DNA of 7,484 bases. Origin: Chitinophagaceae bacterium (lineage in GTDB: Bacteria > Bacteroidota > Bacteroidia > Chitinophagales > Chitinophagaceae). Below the pieces are notes generated by a model. It saw only the letters and a list, made by a program, of their open reading frames with translations. It did no database searches and was not told where the DNA came from. The translations under genes were made by a program, and so were the position numbers. Below, piece by piece: positions 1 through 7,026 of the stretch. The stretch's first letter is position 1. Every line of letters starts with the position of its first letter. The stretch lies in assembly GCA_025963615.1 (NCBI GenBank), contig JAOQAL010000014.1:1-7484 (forward strand), given 5' to 3'.

Positions 1-1995
1 GATCAGATACAAATAGATATTACAGGTGATAACGAAGCTCATTATAACTTAACGGTTGGCCCTGAAGGTACAATAAGGGTGGAATATGCCGGCATGATCG
101 CTGTTAATGGTTTAACGGTTGAACAAGCGACTGCTAAAATCAAATCGCGTTTGTCGCAAACTTACCCGGCTATTCGCAGCGGCCGAACAACATTAACTGT
201 TGGCATTGGTAATATACGCAGTATAAAGGTTACCTTGCTGGGCGAAGTCACCCGGCCGGGTTCATACACATTGTCATCGTTAGCAACAGTATTTAATGCC
301 TTGTATGCGTCAGGGGGGCCTACCCAAAATGGATCTTTTCGTAATATTGAGATTATTCGAAACGGAAGTGTCATTGTTCGGATGGATGTATATGATTTTT
401 TGTTAAAAGGTTACCAGACAAACAATATACGGTTGCAAGATCAGGATGTAATACGTATACCCGTTTATAAAGTGCATGTACAATTAATGGGTGAAGTGAA
501 GCACCCGGCTATATTTGAAGTCTTACCAAAGGAAACTTTAACCGATGTAATTAGATTTGCGGGTGGTTTTACTGATGTCGCCTATACGGCAAAAATTAAG
601 GTCCTTGAAAATACCGATAAGGAACGACGCGTTTCTGATATTTCTGCGACTGATTATTCGTCGTTTATGCCTAAAAATGGCGACCAATTTATTGTTGATG
701 CCATATTAAACCGATTTGAAAATAGAGTTACAATAAAGGGAGCAGTATTCAGGCCGGGGCAATTTGAATTAAAGCCCGGCTTAACCTTATCCGGATTGAT
801 CAACCAGGCAGATGGCATTAAAGAAGACGCTTTTTTAGGTCGCGCAAGCATATTGCGCTTGCTGCCTGATAATACATCGCAGCTAATATCTTTTAACGTA
901 AAGGAGATTTTAAATAAAACAGTGCAGGATATTCCTTTGCAGAGAGAGGACATAGTTACAATTTCGTCGATATTTGATTTAAAGGACGAGTATAAGGTAA
1001 CTATCAATGGCGAGGTAAGGCAGGGCGGAACATATAATTATGCCGAAGGCATAACCTTGCAGGATTTGGTTGTTGTGGCAGGCGGATTTAGTGAAGGCGC
1101 GAGTGGAAAGCAAATTGAAATAGCCCGCCGGGTAACAAACAGCGACATTAATTCATTTAATGCTAAAACGGCTGAAATTTATCATGTAGATGTAGACAAA
1201 ACGCTTACGTTCACCGGGCAAAAATTTGTTTTGCAACCCTTTGATATCGTTACCGTGCGCAATAACACTGGCTATAACGAACAGCGACAGGTTTCCGTAG
1301 AAGGAGAAGTTTTACACCCCGGCAACTACACTATTGAAACCAAAAGCGAAAGAATATCCGATTTAGTCACCCGTTCTGGCGGGCTCACACCTTTGGCTTA
1401 TCCTCCTGGCGCGTCATTAAGGCGTACAAGCATTGAAGTTGGTACAGGCAAGAATAAAATTAATAAAACTGAAGACGATAAATTAAAATTACTGAATTTG
1501 CAAAGGCTTCAGGCCGATGCTAAAGATTCATCCAACGTAAATTTGCAGCAAGTGCTTTCGGACAATAACACAGTAGGCATCGATTTAGTACAGATTATGA
1601 AAGCCCCGGGAAGTAATATTGACCTTATTTTGAAAGAGGGGGATGTCCTGCGTATTCCGCAGCAATTACAAACGGTAAAGATTAACGGGGAGGTTTTGTA
1701 TCCTGTTACAGCGGTATACGAAAGCAGTTCTGGATTTAAGCATTATATATCGCAAGCGGGAGGATTTACTCAACGCGCTTTACGCAGAAGTGCATACGTG
1801 GTGTATGCAAATGGATCGGTCGATAACGTCAAAAAGTTTTTATTTTTTACAAGTTATCCTGATATAAAGCCGGGTTCAGAGATTTTTGTTCCTAAAAAGG
1901 CAGAAACCAAGGGCACATCCGCTCTCGAGTTTGTATCAATTTCAACTGCGATTGCCTCTTTGGGAGCAATTATCTTAGGTATTTTGAAACTGTAA
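1..1995 (+). CDS. Wza-like polysaccharide export protein with six SLBB domains (5' end missing)
   Basis: Outer-membrane/periplasmic channel component expected to carry capsule, O-antigen or exopolysaccharide to the cell surface. The frame is open to the left edge, so the signal peptide and start are outside the window; the GTG at 79 is internal. Numbering from the first visible codon (664 residues), residues 1-60 are the end of a Poly_export domain (Y-N-L-T-V-G-P-E-G-T-I-R-V, then G-L-T-V-E-Q-A). Six SLBB-type repeats then start near residues 76, 158, 243, 331, 430 and 558. Each opens with a strand such as V-T-L-L-G-E-V-x-x-P-G and most contain an A-G-G-F or similar turn. Residues about 642-662 form a hydrophobic C-terminal helix, which in E. 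coli Wza is the segment that crosses the outer membrane. The chain-length gene follows immediately. Hand-counted lines give about 47-48% GC, higher than the sugar genes downstream. Family call is firm; the exact polymer is unknown. Confidence 0.93.
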   Translation, partial: DQIQIDITGDNEAHYNLTVGPEGTIRVEYAGMIAVNGLTVEQATAKIKSRLSQTYPAIRSGRTTLTVGIGNIRSIKVTLLGEVTRPGSYTLSSLATVFNALYASGGPTQNGSFRNIEIIRNGSVIVRMDVYDFLLKGYQTNNIRLQDQDVIRIPVYKVHVQLMGEVKHPAIFEVLPKETLTDVIRFAGGFTDVAYTAKIKVLENTDKERRVSDISATDYSSFMPKNGDQFIVDAILNRFENRVTIKGAVFRPGQFELKPGLTLSGLINQADGIKEDAFLGRASILRLLPDNTSQLISFNVKEILNKTVQDIPLQREDIVTISSIFDLKDEYKVTINGEVRQGGTYNYAEGITLQDLVVVAGGFSEGASGKQIEIARRVTNSDINSFNAKTAEIYHVDVDKTLTFTGQKFVLQPFDIVTVRNNTGYNEQRQVSVEGEVLHPGNYTIETKSERISDLVTRSGGLTPLAYPPGASLRRTSIEVGTGKNKINKTEDDKLKLLNLQRLQADAKDSSNVNLQQVLSDNNTVGIDLVQIMKAPGSNIDLILKEGDVLRIPQQLQTVKINGEVLYPVTAVYESSSGFKHYISQAGGFTQRALRRSAYVVYANGSVDNVKKFLFFTSYPDIKPGSEIFVPKKAETKGTSALEFVSISTAIASLGAIILGILKL

Positions 1996-2014
1996 CTAAT
2001 ATTTGATGGTGTTT

Positions 2015-3112
2015 ATGAAGAACAACGATCAGGAGCAAACATTAGATAATTCAGAAGAGATTTCCTTAAGGGAACTGATTCTGAAACTAATTGGCTGGTG
2101 GCATTATCTTTTATCAAATTGGAAAATTATTTTTGTTGCTGGAATAATTGGAGGGGTTATAGGATACACTCACGCCTATTTTAAAAAGCCAATTTATAAA
2201 GCGGAACTAAGTTTTGCTTTACAGGACGAAAAATCTGGTGGGGGACTGAGTAGCGCTTTGGGTTTGGCAAGCCAATTTGGCATAGATTTAGGCGGAGGAT
2301 CAGCTGGCGGAGAATTTTCAGGGGATAATTTATTAGAATTGATGAAGTCGCGGTCAATGATAGAAAAAGCAATGTTGACGCCAGTATCAATTAATGGTAA
2401 AACAGAAACCTTAGCAGAGCTTTATATCACTTTTAATAAGCTTCGTGAAGGCTGGAAGAACAAACCAGAATTGAAAAATATGCATTTTTTACCTGATGCA
2501 GACCGGTCAAAATTCACATTAAAACAGGATAGCATATTAGGGGTATTTCATAATTTATTAATTACGAATAACCTTACAGTTGATAAACTAGACAAAAAAC
2601 TAAGCATTATTTCACTTAAAGTCAGCACTACAAACGAGTTATTTTCAAAGTATTTTATAGAGGAGCTAACAAAAGTTGTATCCGATTTTTATGTGGAAAC
2701 AAAAACCGAGAAGTCGATTAAGAATGTGTCTATATTACAACGTCAAACAGATTCTGTTCGCCGTGCATTAAACAGCGCAATTTCAGGAGTGGCAGAATCA
2801 ATAGACGTTAATCCCAACGCTAATCCATCCAGGCAAACTTTACATGTACCGTCTCAACGAAGGCAGGTAGATGTACAGGCTAATACAATAATTTTAGGGG
2901 AATTGGTTAAAAATCTGGAAATTGCAAAAATGTCATTACTGCAGGAAACGCCTTTGATACAAGTGATTGACCGGCCAATTTTGCCGTTGGAGGACGAAAG
3001 GGCCGGGAAATTAAAAGGAATAATAATTGGAGGATTATTTGGTGCGTCTTTAATATCAATCATGCTTTTTTTGCGCAAAAATTTCAAAAATATAATGTCA
3101 GGTAAGAACTAA
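2015..3112 (+). CDS. Wzz-like chain-length determinant / polysaccharide co-polymerase
   Basis: Inner-membrane protein of the Wzz/PCP family, which sets polymer length and probably docks with the Wza-like channel encoded just upstream. Counting from the ATG at 2015 (365 aa), an acidic cytoplasmic N-terminus is followed by a first membrane helix at about 37-56 (I-I-F-V-A-G-I-I-G-G-V-I-G). A K-K-P-I-Y-K-A-E-L strand, typical of the Wzz domain, comes next, then a glycine-rich stretch at about 74-99 and a long polar, probably coiled-coil periplasmic region. The proline segment D-R-P-I-L-P-L (P321, P324) leads into a second helix at about 335-353. No Walker A/B motifs or tyrosine-rich tail follow, so this is not a fused BY-kinase; it fits a Wzx/Wzy-type system. 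Start codons TTG 2003, ATG 2006 and ATG 2015 share the frame and none has a clear Shine-Dalgarno; 2015 (M-K-N-N) is chosen by feel. Confidence 0.88.
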   Translation: MKNNDQEQTLDNSEEISLRELILKLIGWWHYLLSNWKIIFVAGIIGGVIGYTHAYFKKPIYKAELSFALQDEKSGGGLSSALGLASQFGIDLGGGSAGGEFSGDNLLELMKSRSMIEKAMLTPVSINGKTETLAELYITFNKLREGWKNKPELKNMHFLPDADRSKFTLKQDSILGVFHNLLITNNLTVDKLDKKLSIISLKVSTTNELFSKYFIEELTKVVSDFYVETKTEKSIKNVSILQRQTDSVRRALNSAISGVAESIDVNPNANPSRQTLHVPSQRRQVDVQANTIILGELVKNLEIAKMSLLQETPLIQVIDRPILPLEDERAGKLKGIIIGGLFGASLISIMLFLRKNFKNIMSGKN

Positions 3113-3359
3113 ACTTAGCGGCTTAACTGATAAATACCTTTAAGGTAGGTAATATCATTGCGTTTTTATAGTTAATATTATTTGAGAGTTGAAGGCATAA
3201 GATATAGAGTTTAAGCCTTAGAGATGAAAAATTTAACTTTTCAACTCCGGGTACTATCTAATGATCGCAACTGGGATGAAAGCATTTTAGGTATAAATAA
3301 TATCAATATCTTAAAACAATAAAAGGTTATTATATTTTGTTTCGAATTTCAACTGGACA
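3113..3359. other. Intergenic gap between export genes and nonulosonate genes
   Basis: This is the longest stretch without a recognised gene (247 bases). It is AT-rich. It holds a short imperfect hairpin (TACCT/AGGTA, 3135-3147) without a T-run, so it is not a convincing terminator. Two TTTG sites (3181 and 3336) lie near TA dinucleotides but miss the Bacteroidota -7 consensus TAnnTTTG by one base of spacing. A 32-codon open frame is listed separately. The gap probably contains the leader and perhaps a promoter for the sugar genes, but no site can be pinned down. Confidence 0.6.
3224..3322 (+). other. Small open frame, 32 codons, doubtful
   Basis: An ATG preceded by TTAGAG opens a frame ending in TAA. 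The peptide begins M-K-N-L-T-F-Q-L-R-V-L-S and then turns asparagine- and isoleucine-rich, ending in L-K-Q. It has no signal peptide or membrane segment and I recognise no family. In DNA this AT-rich an open frame of this length arises by chance fairly often. It could be a leader peptide, the remnant of a lost gene, or noise. Confidence 0.12.
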
Positions 3360-4382
3360 ATGTTAGACTTAAACAATAAATCGGTTTTAATAACCGGAGG
3401 AACGGGCTCACTTGGTAAAGCACTCACCAAAAGAATATTAAGCCAATGGCCCAATATATCTCGCTTAGTTATTTTTTCGAGAGATGAACAAAAACAATTT
3501 CAAATGGCTCAGGAATATCCCGAAAGCAAATATCCAGCTATTAGATATTTTATTGGTGATGTGAGAGATTTAGAAAGATTGAAAAGGGCTTTTAGAGGAG
3601 TTGATTACGTAATTCATGCGGCGGCAATGAAACATGTACATATCGCGGAATATAATCCTGATGAGTGTATAAAGACCAATATAGGTGGCGCAGAAAATGT
3701 CATTAAAGCCGCACTAGATTCTGACATTTCAAAAGTGGTCGCGTTATCGACAGATAAAGCTTGTGCGCCAATTAATTTGTACGGTGCTACAAAGCTAACA
3801 TCTGATAAATTATTTATTGCAGCTAATAATATTAAAGGCAATCAGGAAATTAAATTTTCTGTCGTTAGATATGGAAATGTAATGGGGTCTAATGGTTCTG
3901 TAATACCTTTTTTTCTGAAAAAAGTAAAAGAAGGTGTTTTACCTATTACAAATCCAAACATGACCCGTTTTAATATCTCATTGAAAGACGGAGTTAATAT
4001 GGTTTTACATGCTTTAGATACTGCATGGGGTGGCGAATTATTTATACCTAAAATCCCTTCTTATAGAATACTGGACGTTGCAGAAGCAATTGGCCCTGAT
4101 TGTGAACATAAAGTTATTGGCATCAGGCCCGGGGAAAAAATCCATGAGGAAATGATTACTTCGTCAGATTCGTTCACAACTTATGATATAGATAATTATT
4201 ATGTTATTCTTCCTAATATTCCAAATTGGGATCTCAATAATTTCAAAGCTAAATTTGGTGCAAAGCTGGTTCCGGCAGGTTTTAATTATACATCCGGTGA
4301 AAATACCAAATGGGAAACGGTTGATTCGTTGAGGCAATTAATAAAGGAATACATTAATAATGACCAAATTAATGACAACTAA
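3360..4382 (+). CDS. pseB: UDP-N-acetylglucosamine 4,6-dehydratase (inverting), PseB
   Basis: First enzyme of pseudaminic-acid-type pathways. It removes water from UDP-GlcNAc and inverts C5, giving UDP-2-acetamido-2,6-dideoxy-L-arabino-hex-4-ulose, in the cytoplasm. The 340-aa extended SDR protein has the NAD(P)-binding G13-G-T-G-S-L-G19, then F-S-R-D-E-Q-K-Q, G66-D-V-R-D and A-A-A-M-K-H-V. The catalytic set T131-D132-K133 and Y141-x3-K145 falls at the same numbers as recalled for H. pylori FlaA1. Further family marks are S-V-V-R-Y-G-N-V-M-G-S, M-T-R-F-N-I-S-L, F-I-P-K-I-P-S and G-I-R-P-G-E-K-I-H-E. Length is close to the usual 330-340. The start ATG fits the family N-terminus (M-L-D-L-N-N-K-S-V-L-I-T-G-G), with a weak TGGA upstream. 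The stop lies inside the next gene (23-base overlap). A retaining dehydratase such as PglF/LegB is unlikely, since those are long membrane proteins or differ in these motifs. Confidence 0.93.
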   Translation: MLDLNNKSVLITGGTGSLGKALTKRILSQWPNISRLVIFSRDEQKQFQMAQEYPESKYPAIRYFIGDVRDLERLKRAFRGVDYVIHAAAMKHVHIAEYNPDECIKTNIGGAENVIKAALDSDISKVVALSTDKACAPINLYGATKLTSDKLFIAANNIKGNQEIKFSVVRYGNVMGSNGSVIPFFLKKVKEGVLPITNPNMTRFNISLKDGVNMVLHALDTAWGGELFIPKIPSYRILDVAEAIGPDCEHKVIGIRPGEKIHEEMITSSDSFTTYDIDNYYVILPNIPNWDLNNFKAKFGAKLVPAGFNYTSGENTKWETVDSLRQLIKEYINNDQINDN

Positions 4383-5268
4383 AGTATTGCTTACAGGCGC
4401 TTCTGGCATGCTTGGTAAAATGTTATTTAAAGAACTTAATGTTCAGAAGAGATATGAAGTTTTTACAGTGAGCAGAACTGAGTTAAAAATTTCCGATAAA
4501 CATTTTATTAATGATATTGGAGATCACAATCAATTGACACAGATATTAAGATCTTGTGAACCTGAAATTGTTATTAATTGTGCGGCTTATGTGAATTTAG
4601 ACTTTTGCGAAAAAAATCAAACTCAAACAAGCCTTTTGCACCAGCGTGCTGTGTCAATACTTAGCTCTTATCCTTCCGTTCAATCGTTATATTATATATC
4701 AACTGATTCTGTATTCGACGGGCAATCTGGTAACTATGATGAAGAAGATCTTGTTAACCCCTTAAATTATTATGCGTTATCAAAACTTCACGGAGAGAGC
4801 GAAACACTTAAAAAGGCTAAGAATGGTTTTATAATACGTACAAACATTTTTGGATTTAATTCAACTGCCGGAAAATCGCTATTTGAGTGGGCGTATCAAA
4901 ATCTTTCAACGGGTAATAGTATTAATGGCTTTACCAACGTCTTTTTTAACCCTCTATATGTGTGGAATCTATCTAAAATGATAATCTCATTTATGCAAAT
5001 GAATTGCAGCACAGGCATATATAATTTTGCCTCTAATCAAGGTATTTCTAAATATATGTTTCTATTTAAAATAGCGGAGGTTTTCGGATTTGATACAAAG
5101 TTGATTAAACCGATACGCTTAGATATTTCTCAAATGAATGCAATGCGGCCGTTAAATACAACTCTTAATACTAATAAAATAAATAACTTAGGGATTAACG
5201 TGCCCAATATTGATATTTGTATTCAAAATTTATATAACGATTTTAAAAAAGATGTCACTAGAGTTTAA
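4360..5268 (+). CDS. RmlD-like NAD(P)-dependent sugar-nucleotide reductase (extended SDR)
   Basis: A protein of the dTDP-4-dehydrorhamnose reductase (RmlD substrate-binding) family, about 302 aa, predicted to reduce a 4-keto nucleotide sugar to the alcohol. Visible marks are G13-A-S-G-M-L-G19 for cofactor binding, N73-C-A-A-Y-V-N-L-D-x-C-E (compare N-x-A-A-Y-T-x-V-D-x-A-E in RmlD), S114-T-D-S-V-F-D-G, N133-P-L-N-Y-Y-A-L-S-K with catalytic Y138-x3-K142, and R-T-N-I-F-G-F. It sits where pseudaminic clusters usually carry the aminotransferase PseC, so the likely substrate is the 4-keto product of PseB; this is inferred from position. No rmlA, rmlB or rmlC is seen, so rhamnose synthesis is unlikely. 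AAAGGA about 11 bases upstream supports the ATG at 4360; the ATG at 4372 is an alternative. It overlaps pseB by 23 bases and the synthase by 17. Confidence 0.87.
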   Translation: MTKLMTTKVLLTGASGMLGKMLFKELNVQKRYEVFTVSRTELKISDKHFINDIGDHNQLTQILRSCEPEIVINCAAYVNLDFCEKNQTQTSLLHQRAVSILSSYPSVQSLYYISTDSVFDGQSGNYDEEDLVNPLNYYALSKLHGESETLKKAKNGFIIRTNIFGFNSTAGKSLFEWAYQNLSTGNSINGFTNVFFNPLYVWNLSKMIISFMQMNCSTGIYNFASNQGISKYMFLFKIAEVFGFDTKLIKPIRLDISQMNAMRPLNTTLNTNKINNLGINVPNIDICIQNLYNDFKKDVTRV

Positions 5269-6331
5269 AATTGGATCTGCGATAGTTGGTATAAACCACC
5301 CTCCTTATTTTATAGCAGATATAGGGGCAAATCACGACGGTAATTTAGAAAGGGCATTTCTGCTCATTGAATTAGCAAAAGAGGCTGGTGCTCATGCAGC
5401 AAAATTTCAAAATTTCAGCGCAGCCAAAATTGTAAGTAAATATGGCTTTGAAAATTTAAAGGCTAACGCCACACATCAAACGGGCTGGAAAAAAAGTGTT
5501 TTTGAAATATATAAAGATGCAAGTATCGATAAAAACTGGACGGCTCCGTTAAGACAAAAATGTGATGAAGTAGGTATTGAATATTTCACCAGCGCTTATG
5601 ATTTTGAATCAGTTGATAATGTTGATCCTTATGTTAATGTATATAAAATAGGTTCAGGTGATATTACTTGGTTAGAGGTTTTGGAATACACCGCAAAAAA
5701 AGGCAAACCAATTATATTGGCAACAGGGGCAGCTTCGATGGAAGATGTAGAACGTGCAATGAATAAACTTTCTGCTATTACCTCTGAAATTGCATTATTA
5801 CAATGTAATACCAATTATGCTACTGATAAAGACAAAGCCAAATATGTAAACTTAAATGTCCTTAAAACTTTCAAGGATAAATATCCAGATACTTTATTGG
5901 GCTTATCTGATCATACAATTGGATATTCAACTGTAGCCGGTTCTATATCCTTAGGTGCGCGAATAATTGAAAAACATTTTACCGATAACAATGACAGAGA
6001 GGGGCCGGATCATAAATTCGCGATGAACCCTGCAAATTGGCGGCAGATGGTAGATACCGCAAATGAAATTTTTTATGCACTGGGTGATGGTAAAAAGAGG
6101 ATAGAGGATAATGAGATAAGTTCAAGAATTGTTCAACAACGGTGTTTGCGAGCCACATGCGATTTGCCAGCAGGAGCAATTTTAGAATTAGCAAATGTTG
6201 AAGTACTAAGACCATGCCCCGAAGATGCTTTACGACCGTATGAATTAGATGAGTATGTTGGACGTATATTACAAACCCCTGTAACCAAGGGAGAGCATTT
6301 CACCAGGACAAATTTTGAAGAGAATGATTAA
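5252..6331 (+). CDS. NeuB/PseI-family nonulosonic acid synthase with C-terminal SAF domain
   Basis: Condenses phosphoenolpyruvate with a six-carbon 2-acylamino sugar to give a nine-carbon nonulosonic acid. The protein has 359 aa from the ATG at 5252; an in-frame TTG at 5210 would add 14 residues with no family match. The TIM barrel shows F20-I-A-D-I-G-A-N-H-D-G, A-A-K51-F-Q, K-I-G-S-G-D, I-L-A-T-G-A, C185-N-T-N-Y-A-T191, G217-L-S-D-H-T-I-G, and E240-K-H-F-T with G-P-D-H254. A SAF (antifreeze-like) domain spans about 297-359, with R320 in L-R-P-C-P-E-D, the position of the conserved substrate-contacting arginine of NeuB. The C-N-T-N-Y and R-P-C-P-E-D forms differ from the C-T-S-x-Y-P and R-P-G-x-G-I forms I recall for standard NeuB/PseI/LegI, so this belongs to a side clade and its exact substrate cannot be read off. 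Overlaps both neighbours (17 and 8 bases). Confidence 0.92.
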   Translation: MSLEFKIGSAIVGINHPPYFIADIGANHDGNLERAFLLIELAKEAGAHAAKFQNFSAAKIVSKYGFENLKANATHQTGWKKSVFEIYKDASIDKNWTAPLRQKCDEVGIEYFTSAYDFESVDNVDPYVNVYKIGSGDITWLEVLEYTAKKGKPIILATGAASMEDVERAMNKLSAITSEIALLQCNTNYATDKDKAKYVNLNVLKTFKDKYPDTLLGLSDHTIGYSTVAGSISLGARIIEKHFTDNNDREGPDHKFAMNPANWRQMVDTANEIFYALGDGKKRIEDNEISSRIVQQRCLRATCDLPAGAILELANVEVLRPCPEDALRPYELDEYVGRILQTPVTKGEHFTRTNFEEND

Positions 6332-6872
6332 AGGTGAAATTATAGGGCTTCGTGCTTTGGAATTGGAAGATCTTGTTCTTTTAAAGGATTGGAGAAATAT
6401 AGCATCCTTCCGAAGAAATTTTCGCGAACACCGGGAGTTGAATATGGCTAATCAGAATGCCTGGTTTGACAGAACTATGGCAAGTTCTAATGATTATATG
6501 TTTATAATTCAGAGGTTGTCTGATAATAGTCCGGTAGGCGCAGCGGGATTATTATATATTAACTGGATAATACGCTCTGCAGATTTCTCATTCTATATTG
6601 GCTTGGATGAATTATATATTGACAATGATGGTCTTGCATTAGAATCTGCGCGTTTATTAATTGATTATGGCTTCAAAAATTTGAATTTAAATAAAATATG
6701 GATGGAATTGTATGAATTTGATACAAAAAAAATCGATTTTTTTACCAACAACTTTGCTTTTAAAAAAGACGCTTTCTTGAGGGAAAATTGTTTTGAGGAT
6801 GGTAAATACTGGAACTCGTACATCATTTCATTAACAAATAATGACTATCAAAAACTAAATCAAGGGCGCTGA
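6324..6872 (+). CDS. GNAT-family N-acetyltransferase, RimJ/RimL-like (PseH-like context)
   Basis: A 182-aa acetyl-CoA-dependent acyltransferase. The N-terminal L9-R-A-L-E-x-E-D-L followed by W23-R-N and R-x-x-F-R-E-H-R-E-L is typical of RimJ/RimL-type GNATs found in sugar clusters, and G-A-A-G-L-L-Y-I-N-W follows. The acetyl-CoA loop reads D100-N-D-G103-L-A105 instead of Q/R-x-x-G-x-G/A, and the usual C-terminal G-F is A145-F, so the cofactor site looks slightly degenerate. The rest (L-N-L-N-K-I-W-M-E-L-Y, L-R-E-N-C-F-E-D-G-K-Y-W) is well kept. The ATG at 6324 has GAAGAG just upstream and overlaps the synthase stop by 8 bases; a TTG at 6315 is less likely. By position it resembles PseH, which acetylates a 4-amino sugar, but no aminotransferase is visible to make such an amine. 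Acceptor unknown. Confidence 0.85.
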   Translation: MIKGEIIGLRALELEDLVLLKDWRNIASFRRNFREHRELNMANQNAWFDRTMASSNDYMFIIQRLSDNSPVGAAGLLYINWIIRSADFSFYIGLDELYIDNDGLALESARLLIDYGFKNLNLNKIWMELYEFDTKKIDFFTNNFAFKKDAFLRENCFEDGKYWNSYIISLTNNDYQKLNQGR

Positions 6873-6892
6873 AATTTATTAATAAAAAACAA

Positions 6893-6974
6893 CATGGTAA
6901 AAGATACAAGACCCAACAAGAAGAATTCTGGACAGGTAGATCAGGTCGAGATCAAAAAATAGTAATCTACCATG
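6893..6974 (+). repeat. Inverted repeat CATGGTA/TACCATG around a tiny ORF
   Basis: CATGGTA at 6893-6899 is the exact reverse complement of TACCATG at 6968-6974. GAT (6903-6905) and ATC (6965-6967) could extend the stem across a three- to four-base bulge. A competing 7-bp pair, GGTAGAT (6935-6941) with ATCTACC (6965-6971), shares the right arm. The ATG of a 22-codon frame (6894-6962) sits in the left arm and the ATG of an 11-codon frame (6972-7007) in the right arm. The pairing is real in the sequence, but 7-bp matches over this distance can occur by chance. Confidence 0.3.
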
Positions 6975-6988
6975 AAACAATTAATTAG

Positions 6989-7007
6989 TTATTTATTTAA
7001 TAAATAA
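6989..7007. repeat. Perfect AT-only palindrome, 9-bp arms
   Basis: TTATTTATT and AATAAATAA are separated by a single T, giving a perfect inverted repeat 20 bases before the cytidylyltransferase start. Made only of A and T, it would be a weak hairpin and lacks a GC-rich stem, so it is not a standard terminator. It could be a protein-binding site or a chance result of low GC content. Confidence 0.3.
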
Positions 7008-7026
7008 GACTATTACCGTTGACAAT

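Larger units (their letters stand above)
6873..7026. other. Structured intergenic gap before the cytidylyltransferase gene
   Basis: 154 AT-rich bases separate the overlapping gene unit from the next gene. They hold two inverted repeats and two tiny open frames (6894-6962, 22 codons, lysine-rich; 6972-7007, 11 codons). The spacing contrasts with the tight overlaps upstream. It may be a leader or an internal RNA-processing or regulatory site, or the scar of a lost gene; none of these is demonstrated. Confidence 0.45.

Noticed and set aside
79..81. GTG at 79 as the start of the export protein
   Set aside because: The same frame is open to position 1 and the residues before it match the Poly_export domain, so the gene begins before the window.
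654..1007. Minus-strand open frame of 117 codons
   Set aside because: It lies wholly within the SLBB region of the export gene, matches no known family, and is best explained as a shadow of the coding strand. Other minus-strand frames at 162-374, 2181-2390, 2854-3087, 3614-3841, 5629-5814 and 5979-6215 were dropped for the same reason.
2015..3112. Wzc-like tyrosine kinase
   Set aside because: The protein ends shortly after the second membrane helix and has no Walker motifs or tyrosine cluster.
3135..3147. TACCT/AGGTA hairpin after the chain-length gene as a terminator
   Set aside because: The stem is only five bases with a three-base loop and has no following T-run.
3331..3339. Bacteroidota-type promoter (TAnnTTTG) before pseB
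   Set aside because: The TA and TTTG elements are offset by one base from the consensus spacing and no TTG -33 element is found at the right distance.
4360..5268. Rhamnose synthesis gene rmlD
   Set aside because: No rmlA, rmlB or rmlC is present, and the gene is embedded by overlaps between pseB and the nonulosonate synthase, so only family membership is claimed.
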